DNA of 12,864 bases, taken from assembly GCA_049646245.1 (NCBI GenBank), contig JBARVL010000278.1, positions 1-12,864 on the forward strand, written 5' to 3'. The notes below the pieces were generated by a model, which saw only the letters and a list, made by a program, of their open reading frames with translations, was not told the DNA's origin and searched no databases. Of the stretch, positions 6,294 through 12,864 are shown in pieces. Each line of letters starts with the position of its first letter. The stretch's first letter is position 1. The stretch comes from Crinalium sp049646245. Its GTDB lineage: Bacteria > Cyanobacteriota > Cyanobacteriia > Cyanobacteriales > PCC-9333. A program made the position numbers and the translations under genes.

Positions 6294-7721
6294 ATGAATC
6301 CTGATTTTGAACCACCGCCAAAAAGCTGGTCAGCATTAGCGACAGTTGGCGGAATCTTGACAGGGCTGGTAGCGATCGCCGTTCTACAATCTGTCTCAAG
6401 TAACATCAATAAAGCTCAACGTACAGAGAAAAAACCTGGAACTCAGACAGTAGCATCGACCTTTGAGAAACAGGATCTCAGGTCAATGAAATTGCCTGGT
6501 AAACCAGTTCCATTTAATGAAATAGTAGCTACAAAACCTGATGCTGCTCCGACAGCAGGAGAATTAACCGCAGCCGAATTGGAAATGGCGCGTCAAGCTT
6601 GGAGTTATTTCGAGAAAAACTGGAACGAAGAAACAGGCTTAGTTAATTCTGTAGACGGCTTTACCTCCGTCACCCTCTGGGATCAGTCAGCAGCAATGGC
6701 AGCTTTGGTGAGTGCTTTTGAACTCGATATCGTGCCAGAAACAGAATTTAATGAAAAAATGGCTACGATGTTAAACAGCCTTACTAAACTGCCGCTTTAC
6801 AAAAAAGAACTTCCCAACAAGGTATACAACTCAAAAACCTTAATCCCAGTAAATTACGGTAAAGTTGACCAACAAGAAGAAATTGGCTGGTCAGCAATAG
6901 ATTTGGGGAGGATGGCGATTTGGCTCAAGATTGTAGCAGCTAAGTATCCACAATTCCGTTCTGATGCTAGAGCAGTTTGGAGAAGTTGGGATCTCGATCG
7001 ACTGGTGAAAAACGGTCAAATGTATGGTACATCCGTTGTTAATGGAGAAGAATTATACAACCAAGAAGGTCGCTTAGGCTACGAAAATTATGCAGCTTAT
7101 GGGCTAAAACTGTTGGGATTGAACGTAGAGCGGGCTTTAAACCCTACTAACTATTTAGGCTTTGTTAATCTCTATAACACCGGAGTTCCCTACGATTTAC
7201 GAGATGCTAAAACCAGTGGAGCCAATAACTACGTCTTGAGTGAGCCTTTTATCCTAGATGGCATTGAAATAGGCTTTCAAGGATTACCGAAAGGCTATGC
7301 TGACAGAGTATTAGCTGCTCAACAAGCGAGATATGAAGCAACTAACCAGCTTACGGCTGTAACTGAAGATAACTTAGACCGCGAACCCTACTTTGTTTAT
7401 AGCAGCTTGTTTGTTAATGGCGAACCTTGGGCTGTAATTACAGATACAGGGAAAAAATACAACAATTTAAGGTTTCTCAGTGCTAAAGCGTCGGTGGGTT
7501 GGCACGTACTTTACAATACGCCTTATACTCAGAAGTTATTCGATTTTGTGCAAACAAACTTGAAGTCTGAAAAAGGTTGGTATAACGGCTATTACGAAAG
7601 TTTGCGCGAACCTAACAAAGCTTTAACAGCCAATAATAATGGCGTAATTATGGAAAGCTTGCTTTACAAGAAAGTTGGCAAGCCGTTAATTGTCTGGGCA
7701 GGTGTCGAATCGCCTGATTAA
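6294..7721 (+). CDS. Membrane-anchored DUF3131 protein
   Basis: This encodes 475 residues, ATG preceded by GGAG 11 nt upstream. A perfect TATAAT at 6266-6271 suggests a possible internal promoter, though no good -35 accompanies it. One N-terminal transmembrane helix (about residues 13-32), then a linker, leads into a single DUF3131 domain (about 88-468) that should lie in the periplasm. Visible motifs are LWDQSAAM (128-135), GWSAIDLGRM (198-207), EGRLGYENYAA (258-268), SEPFILDGIEIG (316-327), LDREPYF (361-367), EPWAVITD (377-384) and TANNNGVIMESLLY (445-458). The alternating helix pattern and conserved Trp/Asp/Glu motifs suggest an alpha/alpha-toroid carbohydrate-active fold, but the family has no activity I can name with confidence. 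It is 67 nt after the barrel gene and 42 nt before its three-module paralogue, so an operon is likely. Its four acidic motifs are intact. Confidence 0.85.
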   Translation: MNPDFEPPPKSWSALATVGGILTGLVAIAVLQSVSSNINKAQRTEKKPGTQTVASTFEKQDLRSMKLPGKPVPFNEIVATKPDAAPTAGELTAAELEMARQAWSYFEKNWNEETGLVNSVDGFTSVTLWDQSAAMAALVSAFELDIVPETEFNEKMATMLNSLTKLPLYKKELPNKVYNSKTLIPVNYGKVDQQEEIGWSAIDLGRMAIWLKIVAAKYPQFRSDARAVWRSWDLDRLVKNGQMYGTSVVNGEELYNQEGRLGYENYAAYGLKLLGLNVERALNPTNYLGFVNLYNTGVPYDLRDAKTSGANNYVLSEPFILDGIEIGFQGLPKGYADRVLAAQQARYEATNQLTAVTEDNLDREPYFVYSSLFVNGEPWAVITDTGKKYNNLRFLSAKASVGWHVLYNTPYTQKLFDFVQTNLKSEKGWYNGYYESLREPNKALTANNNGVIMESLLYKKVGKPLIVWAGVESPD

Positions 7722-7763
7722 GTTGCTTAGAATTGATATAGGCTTTATGAATGGCATAGGGTA

Positions 7764-10700
7764 ATGAACCAAGAACGCAACGGAACGCAGTGGTCAAAGC
7801 TAATGGCTCTTTCCCTTACAGGAGTAACCATTGGACAGTTATTGCCCTATGGTTCACTGCCTGTAGATCGAGTATTAGCTCAAAATCCTAGCCAAAATCA
7901 AGCCGCGTGTGCAGATATTGTTGCTCCGTTAACTCCAGAAGAGCAAGAATATGCCCGCACGGCTTGGCAGTATTTTGTGAAAAACTACCAACCAACGACA
8001 GGCTTAGTTAATTCTACAGGGGGTTATCCATCGGGAACCTTGTGGGATATGGCGAATTATCTGGTTGCCTTAAGTACAGTGCGGGGGCTGAATATTGTTT
8101 CTCAAGCTGATTTTGATGCTCGGTTGAACAAGTTTTTGACCGGAATAAGTGCATTGCCACTATTCAACAATGCTTTGCCGAATAAAGTCTACAATGCTGC
8201 TACTGGGGAGATGGTAGATTATGGCAATAATCCTAAGCCGAATGGTATTGGTTGGTCGGCTTTGGATATTGGTCGAATGTTAGCGGCATTTCACATTATC
8301 CGTACTTGTCATCCAGAATATGCAGATTGGGTGACAAGTGTGGTTTCTAGGTGGAAGTTAGAGCAATCTATTAAAGACGGGCAACTTTATGGCGCTTTAG
8401 TTTTACCGGATGGTAAAACTCAGTTGGTGCAGGAGGGGCGACTAGGTTATGAAGAATATGCAGCGCGTGGTTATGAACTTTGGGGTTTTAAACCGAAGGG
8501 CGCGATCGCGATCGAACCGTTTCAGTTTGTTAAAGTTAACAACCTGAATATACCAGTAGATAGTCGTGACTATCAAACTACTAACGCTAATAATTATGTT
8601 GTTAGCGAATCATATATTTTAGATGGTATAGAATTTGGTTTACAAGGGTATTTAAAAGACTATTCTCGAACTGTTTTTGAAGCTCAAAAGCGTCAGTATG
8701 AAGAAACAGGAGAACTGACAGCAGTTTCGGAAGATAACATCGATCAAGCTCCTTATTTTCTCTACAGTACTGTCTACTCTAATGGTGTACCTTGGGCAGT
8801 AATTACAGATGAAAACAAGCCTTATCCGCAATTGCGTAGTTTAAGTACAAAAGCAGCTTTTGGTTGGCGCTATCTGTACCCAGATGACCCTTATGCCCAA
8901 AAAATATTTGATGTAGCCAAAGACTTGCGTAATGCTGATGGTTTTTATGCAGGACTTTATCACGAAACGAAAAAACCCAACGCAATTTTAACAGGTAATA
9001 CTAATGGGTTAATTCTCGAAATTTTGTATTACAAAGCTAGAGGAAATCGCCCATTAATTAATCCCACTCTTGTCAGTTTTGCAGATGCACCGCCTACAGG
9101 TAATGATTTAGTGGCAGATGCTCCTACGCCTGCTAATGTCAATCCTCCTTCTTCTGTAGCTACACCACAACCTGCTCCTAATCCCAATGCGGCTGCGCCA
9201 CCAAGATCGGTAGATGCTCGTGTAAATCCACCACCGACAAATACTGCTACACAACAACCGCAAGCAACTACAACTACCCCACAAGTTGTCGCCGTTGCTC
9301 CAATTCCCCCAGTAAGTGGGCAACCTGCGGCTGCTCCCAAACTAGCAAGACCATTAAAGCCACAAGAAAAACGTTACGCTGAGGCTGCTTGGAAATACTT
9401 TCAAGCCAATTATGAGCAAAATACTGGATTAATTAGCGATCGCAGCGATGTTAAAGGGGTAACTCCTTGGGGAATAGGTGACTATATAGCAGCTTTGCAC
9501 GCCGCGCGGTCGCTCGATGTGATCACTGCTGAAGAATTTGACAATCGCACCCGTCTACTCTTGGGAGCGTTGCAACAATTACCTTTATATAGTAGAGAGA
9601 TTCCATCTCGAAGTTACGCTCCTGGGACATTACAACCAGTTGATTATGGTGGCAACCCTGTGTCTCAAGGTACAGGTTGGTCAGCCTTAGATATTGGGCG
9701 GTTAATGTCGGCGTTGTACAACCTCAAAAGCGCGTTTCCGCAATATACCAACGCAGTCGATCAAGTGGCATTACAGTGGTCGTACCTGAGAGTAGTACGA
9801 GATCAAAGATTGCAAAGTGCGATCGCCAAGCATGAAGGAAACCAAAGCCAAGCTGATGCTAACTCTATGCTGAGTGTGGTTTATCCAGAAGTGCGCTTAG
9901 GTTATGAAGAATACGCCGCTCGTGGTTTTCAATTATGGGGATTTGATGTCGATCGCTCCAGCGTAGGGGGAGAGTATCAATCTCAGAAAGTAGAAGGAAT
10001 TAACGTACCTACCAAACGCATCCGCCCAGATGTTAACACTGAAACTAATCAATACACAGTGAGCGATCCTTTCTTGCTGTACGGGTTAGAGTTTGGCATC
10101 GATCCTCAGATGCGTCAGCTACTTGAGCCAATTCGCACAGCGCAAGCCGAACGCTACCGTCGTACAGGTAAACTCACGGCTGGAGGTACTACCGTCCTAG
10201 ATCGAGATCCTTATGTTGTCCGCAGTACAATAATTGCTGGTACAGAGCCTTGGGCAACCATAGCAGACGATGGCAGACAAGTACCAGAAGCTCGTATGGT
10301 TAGCACGGCAACCGCTTTTGCACTCAATGCCCTGTATCCCAATGATAGTTATGCGACTGAGTTATGGCGGGCAAGCACAGACTTATACGATTCCTCTCAA
10401 GGTTACTATGAAGGCTTTTTAGAAAACACAGGTCAACCAGTTAAAGCTTTCACAAGCACTACTAACAGTATGGTTCTGCAATCGTTACTTTACCAAGTAA
10501 CAAATCAGCAGCCAATTGTTACTAGAAACTTGAATATTAATTCTCCTTGGTGGCAAGCAGTAGCTAAGGGAGATTCTAGTCGCGGTTTACCTTTGGCAAA
10601 TAGCCAAACAACACAACTGGTGGCTGATGCTTCAGGAACATACTGGACTTCAGTTAATAATCGCCAACCCGTAGCACTACAAGGACAGCCAATTGCCAAC

Positions 10701-11978
10701 AATACAACTTCTCAGCAGCAACCAATAGTATCAGGTTCTGATCTCGCTTCATCCCCATCAACGACCCCAGAATTTACAGCACCCGTTGCCAGTACTCCCC
10801 CAATAGTAGCGATAGCGACCTCCCCACCCAACACAACGACCCCAGAATTTACAGCACCCGTAGCTAGTACTCCCCCAGTAGTAGCGACTTCCCCGTCAAC
10901 CACACCAAGAGCGACAGTACAGCCAGCCGATCGCATTGCCACTGTACTCCCTCACCTACAAACAGACACAAATCTAGCTGTCGCCCAAATTGCATGGCAA
11001 TACTTTGAGCGTAACTGGAACCCAGAAACAGGCTTAGTTAATTCAGTAGATAACAATCCTGTCACCAACATCTGGGATCAAGCAAGTGCGATCTTGGGAA
11101 TCCACAGCGCCCGTCAATTGTCAATCATTAATTCAGATGTATTTAACAGCAGATTTTCTCAACTGTTAAAAACTTTAGAAACATTACCTTTATCAGCAGC
11201 AAATTTACCCAACCAAGGTTATAACACTCGCACAGCCCAGATGATCCGGCTACCGAATAGTGAATTGCAAAGTCCTAGTGGTTCCGCAGCAGTAGATCTG
11301 GCAAGATTTTTGTTGGCATTGCACGTAATTAAGACGAACTACCCAACATATAGCCAACGGATCAATAATCTTGTAGCTCGCTCAAACTTATTGCAAGTAG
11401 TAAAAAATGGCTTACAGCAAGGTGGGACAGAGGCACAAGGTTATAAACAATATGCTGCCAAAATTTTAAATCTTTGGAACGTTAACGTAGCAGGATTAGA
11501 CAACTTCTCCTTAGCAATGGCTCAAAACAGCCTTAGTAACAGTAACTCAAAGGGCGATCGCACTGGTTGCCCTTATATCCTTTGGGGATTGGAATTAGGG
11601 TGGCCTGAAGCTGTAAAAACTCAATTAGTCAGCTTGTTACAATCCCAAGCACAAAAATCTTACTTTAAAAACTACAACTTGTCTACCAACGATCAACCCT
11701 GGCAGACTAGAAACAAACAAGCCTTAACCGATGCTCCAGTAAACTTTTTGAGTACTAAATCAGCTTTTGCGATCGCATCGCTGTTGCAAGACGATCCCTA
11801 CGCTACAACTCTACGACAATACGTCCAAAACCTAGCTCAAGCAAATCGTGGCTACCTTTCAGGACGTTATCATAACTCCCCAAACAATCTTAAAGCTTCA
11901 ATAGACGTTAACACTAATGCCCTGATCTTAGAAAGCTTACTTTACTCTTCTCGCGATCGTCGTCCCCTTGCCTTTTAA
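7764..11978 (+). CDS. Large secreted protein with three DUF3131-like modules
   Basis: This encodes 1404 residues, ATG 42 nt after the previous gene, with only a short AGGG before it. The N-terminus (about residues 12-40, ending RVLAQ) fits a signal peptide. Three modules follow: M1 about 55-433, M2 about 531-920, M3 about 1068-1404. They are joined by Pro/Thr/Ala-rich linkers (434-530 and 921-1067). M1 keeps all motifs of the single-domain neighbour: TLWD (92-95), GWSALDIGRM (163-172), EGRLGYEEYAA (224-234), APYF (329-332), PWAVITD (343-349). M2 has PWG for LWD (568-570) and EVRLGYE (709-715). M3 retains NIWD (1102-1105) but has GSAAVDLAR (1173-1181), EAQGYKQYAA (1223-1232) and no PYF/PWAVITD motif. 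I infer that M1 may be the active module while M2 and M3 bind polymer or form a scaffold. The TAA stop lies in a heptamer array. The substrate is unknown. Confidence 0.88.
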   Translation: MNQERNGTQWSKLMALSLTGVTIGQLLPYGSLPVDRVLAQNPSQNQAACADIVAPLTPEEQEYARTAWQYFVKNYQPTTGLVNSTGGYPSGTLWDMANYLVALSTVRGLNIVSQADFDARLNKFLTGISALPLFNNALPNKVYNAATGEMVDYGNNPKPNGIGWSALDIGRMLAAFHIIRTCHPEYADWVTSVVSRWKLEQSIKDGQLYGALVLPDGKTQLVQEGRLGYEEYAARGYELWGFKPKGAIAIEPFQFVKVNNLNIPVDSRDYQTTNANNYVVSESYILDGIEFGLQGYLKDYSRTVFEAQKRQYEETGELTAVSEDNIDQAPYFLYSTVYSNGVPWAVITDENKPYPQLRSLSTKAAFGWRYLYPDDPYAQKIFDVAKDLRNADGFYAGLYHETKKPNAILTGNTNGLILEILYYKARGNRPLINPTLVSFADAPPTGNDLVADAPTPANVNPPSSVATPQPAPNPNAAAPPRSVDARVNPPPTNTATQQPQATTTTPQVVAVAPIPPVSGQPAAAPKLARPLKPQEKRYAEAAWKYFQANYEQNTGLISDRSDVKGVTPWGIGDYIAALHAARSLDVITAEEFDNRTRLLLGALQQLPLYSREIPSRSYAPGTLQPVDYGGNPVSQGTGWSALDIGRLMSALYNLKSAFPQYTNAVDQVALQWSYLRVVRDQRLQSAIAKHEGNQSQADANSMLSVVYPEVRLGYEEYAARGFQLWGFDVDRSSVGGEYQSQKVEGINVPTKRIRPDVNTETNQYTVSDPFLLYGLEFGIDPQMRQLLEPIRTAQAERYRRTGKLTAGGTTVLDRDPYVVRSTIIAGTEPWATIADDGRQVPEARMVSTATAFALNALYPNDSYATELWRASTDLYDSSQGYYEGFLENTGQPVKAFTSTTNSMVLQSLLYQVTNQQPIVTRNLNINSPWWQAVAKGDSSRGLPLANSQTTQLVADASGTYWTSVNNRQPVALQGQPIANNTTSQQQPIVSGSDLASSPSTTPEFTAPVASTPPIVAIATSPPNTTTPEFTAPVASTPPVVATSPSTTPRATVQPADRIATVLPHLQTDTNLAVAQIAWQYFERNWNPETGLVNSVDNNPVTNIWDQASAILGIHSARQLSIINSDVFNSRFSQLLKTLETLPLSAANLPNQGYNTRTAQMIRLPNSELQSPSGSAAVDLARFLLALHVIKTNYPTYSQRINNLVARSNLLQVVKNGLQQGGTEAQGYKQYAAKILNLWNVNVAGLDNFSLAMAQNSLSNSNSKGDRTGCPYILWGLELGWPEAVKTQLVSLLQSQAQKSYFKNYNLSTNDQPWQTRNKQALTDAPVNFLSTKSAFAIASLLQDDPYATTLRQYVQNLAQANRGYLSGRYHNSPNNLKASIDVNTNALILESLLYSSRDRRPLAF
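10761..10887. repeat. 75-bp-period direct repeat coding for part of the second linker
   Basis: Two 52-nt copies, 10761-10812 and 10836-10887, differ at only three positions and start 75 nt apart. They encode the 25-residue unit containing TPEFTAPVASTPP twice (about residues 1001-1013 and 1026-1038) in the linker before module 3. The high DNA identity suggests a recent in-frame duplication by slippage or unequal exchange, a common way for proline-rich linkers to change length. Confidence 0.9.
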
Positions 11979-12024
11979 CAATTAACAATTAACAATTAAC
12001 AATTAACAATTAACAATTAACAAT
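11976..12024. repeat. Seven perfect TAACAAT heptamers starting at a stop codon
   Basis: TAACAAT is repeated seven times without error from 11976 to 12024 (49 bp). The first three bases are the TAA stop of the three-module DUF3131 gene. It is the same heptamer, in the same orientation relative to the gene it ends, as the array at 397-434. A perfect array implies recent expansion or turnover. Because TAACAAT is seven bases long, all frames reading through it meet TAA within the array. Confidence 0.95.
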
Positions 12025-12257
12025 CACCAGCCGGAAGTTAGGTTGATTTCCACTGGTGCTAGTTATAGCGGTTCCTCTGTCAGCTTAGGCTTCGCCACGG
12101 CGCAGAGCGCCTACAGCCGTCAGCTTGTTTAAAAGCCAATGCGCCAATGCTTACAAGGGTTTCAAAATAAAAAATGCCCTAACCACAAGGCGCGACTGCT
12201 ATATGTGTTTCTCTGTTCCTTGCACCGTAATCCTTATTCCCTATTTTGGGCTTGCTC
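12025..12257. other. Intergenic stretch before the glycosyltransferase gene, no gene seen
   Basis: With the adjoining heptamer array, the gap between the DUF3131 and glycosyltransferase genes is 279 nt. It begins with an imperfect hairpin (CACCAG 12025-12030 pairing with CTGGTG 12053-12058, plus GGAA 12033-12036 with TTCC 12048-12051) that lacks a T-run, and it contains a small repeat-like insert (12079-12126). I found no convincing promoter or ribosome binding site, so whether the glycosyltransferase gene is transcribed separately is open. Confidence 0.6.
12079..12126. repeat. Possible small dispersed repeat with 8-bp flanking duplication
   Basis: The octamer GTCAGCTT occurs at 12079-12086 and again at 12119-12126. 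Between the copies lies a 32-nt GC-rich segment with the hairpin GGCGC-AGA-GCGCC (12099-12111) and outer inverted bases AGGC/GCCT (12087-12090 and 12109-12112). The form resembles the very small dispersed repeats described in Nostoc-type genomes, with the octamer as a possible target duplication. Family membership cannot be judged from one copy. Confidence 0.4.
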
Positions 12258-12864
12258 ATGACTCGCAATTATTTTGCCGATCATCCACAAAGCTTTCCTG
12301 GGAATAGCAGATCTCGTTTGAAAAAAAGAACCCTGCTATTTCGCTATCTGGCAGAAATTAATCTAATTTTGGGAGCTTGGTATTTATACTGGCGGATCAC
12401 CAATTCGATTAATTTTGATGCTCTGTGGCTATCAATTCCCTTGCTACTGGCAGAAATTTATAGCTACATAGGTGGTTTGATGTTCACCATTGGACTTTGG
12501 CGACCACTTGTACGAGAAGTCAAATCTATCGATCAATTAACACCACCCATGCCACAATCAAAGTGGCCAACAGTGGATGTATTTATTACCTGCTACAGTG
12601 AACCACCGGAAATGGTGGAAGAAACCGCTAGGGCAACTTTGGCAATGGATTATCCAGCCAGTAAACTACGGGTTTATATCCTGGATGATGGTAACTCAGC
12701 AGAAATGCGGGCAATGGCGCAAAGACTAGCTATAGAAGATTTGCAGTCCCCGTTATTGCAGGAAGAAGCACATCGAATAGAAGCAGAGCGAAATTACTTA
12801 ATTAGTCGCCTCGAACAACTAGAAGAATTAACACCTGAAATCGAACTATCAGAACAAATATTGC
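12258..12864 (+). CDS. Cellulose synthase-type (BcsA-like) family 2 glycosyltransferase, 5' part
   Basis: The frame opens at an ATG at 12258 and runs off the right edge after 202 codons. A basic N-terminus leads to hydrophobic segments at about residues 25-46 and 53-80, as in the N-terminal membrane part of BcsA. The cytoplasmic GT-A domain then begins with VDVFITCYSEP (106-116) and DYPASKLRVYILDDG (131-145); D107 and the DDG pair correspond to the first conserved UDP-sugar-binding aspartates of processive family 2 synthases. After DDG comes an acidic, probably coiled-coil stretch (about 155-202) before the catalytic core would resume. The later DxD, TED and QxxRW motifs and any PilZ domain lie outside the window. 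No ribosome binding site is evident; TTG codons at 12246 and 12252 are alternative starts. Processive glucan synthesis is likely; cellulose specifically is inference. Confidence 0.9.
   Translation, partial: MTRNYFADHPQSFPGNSRSRLKKRTLLFRYLAEINLILGAWYLYWRITNSINFDALWLSIPLLLAEIYSYIGGLMFTIGLWRPLVREVKSIDQLTPPMPQSKWPTVDVFITCYSEPPEMVEETARATLAMDYPASKLRVYILDDGNSAEMRAMAQRLAIEDLQSPLLQEEAHRIEAERNYLISRLEQLEELTPEIELSEQIL

Noticed and set aside
9029..9340. Minus-strand open frames opposite the first linker of the three-module protein (also 9108-9323)
   Set aside because: They are antisense shadows of a Pro/Thr/Ala-rich coding stretch, giving Gly/Ala/Val-rich or Trp/Arg/Ser-rich low-complexity products.
10712..10942. 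Minus-strand open frame opposite the second linker, and a similar one at 10505-10702
   Set aside because: Antisense of a confident coding region; the apparent internal repeat is just the linker duplication read backwards.
12025..12058. Intrinsic terminator after the three-module DUF3131 gene
   Set aside because: The hairpin is imperfect with an 11-nt loop and no following T-run, so it is not a canonical terminator.
12125..12307. 60-codon plus-strand frame before and overlapping the glycosyltransferase start
   Set aside because: No family resemblance or ribosome binding site, and it overlaps the well-supported glycosyltransferase in another frame by 50 nt.

Overview
The window looks like chromosomal DNA of a cyanobacterium, probably filamentous or of similar genome style. 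The evidence is eleven copies, by my count, of the HIP1 octamer GCGATCGC, several cyanobacterial-type small repeats (heptanucleotide tandem arrays, a palindromic MITE-like element, a C/G-rich hairpin repeat), an AT-leaning base composition, and recognisable cyanobacterial protein families. No rRNA, tRNA, CRISPR array or full insertion sequence was seen.

Left half (1-4650), all genes on the minus strand. In order of transcription: adenylosuccinate synthetase (purA, probably from a TTG start behind a good -35/-10 pair), ribosomal protein L25 (rplY, 52 nt downstream), and then a clear intrinsic terminator. A repeat-filled gap of about 480 nt follows, holding a 117-bp palindromic element. After it come a two-domain phosphotransferase-like/P-loop kinase protein, a small two-helix membrane protein, and the 5' part of a YdcF/SanA-type (DUF218) membrane protein that runs off the window. 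These look like housekeeping and conserved cyanobacterial genes.

Right half (4826-12864), all on the plus strand and divergent from purA: an apparent exopolysaccharide locus. It encodes (1) an outer-membrane beta-barrel protein with a proline-rich neck, (2) a membrane-anchored single DUF3131 protein, (3) a secreted 1404-residue protein with three DUF3131-like modules joined by proline/threonine-rich linkers, and (4) after about 280 nt, the 5' part of a BcsA/cellulose-synthase-type family 2 glycosyltransferase. A reasonable model is that the glycosyltransferase polymerises and extrudes a glucan across the inner membrane, the DUF3131 proteins bind or trim it in the periplasm (the niche filled by BcsZ in proteobacteria), and the beta-barrel exports it. 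The polymer and the DUF3131 activity are inference; the gene order and domains are seen directly.

The most unusual features are: the three-module DUF3131 protein, in which motifs shared with the single-module paralogue erode progressively from module 1 to module 3; the minimal BcsC-like barrel without TPRs; and the repeated finding that heptamer arrays or a C-rich repeat begin exactly at stop codons (four of seven complete genes), with the array itself supplying the stop in at least two.
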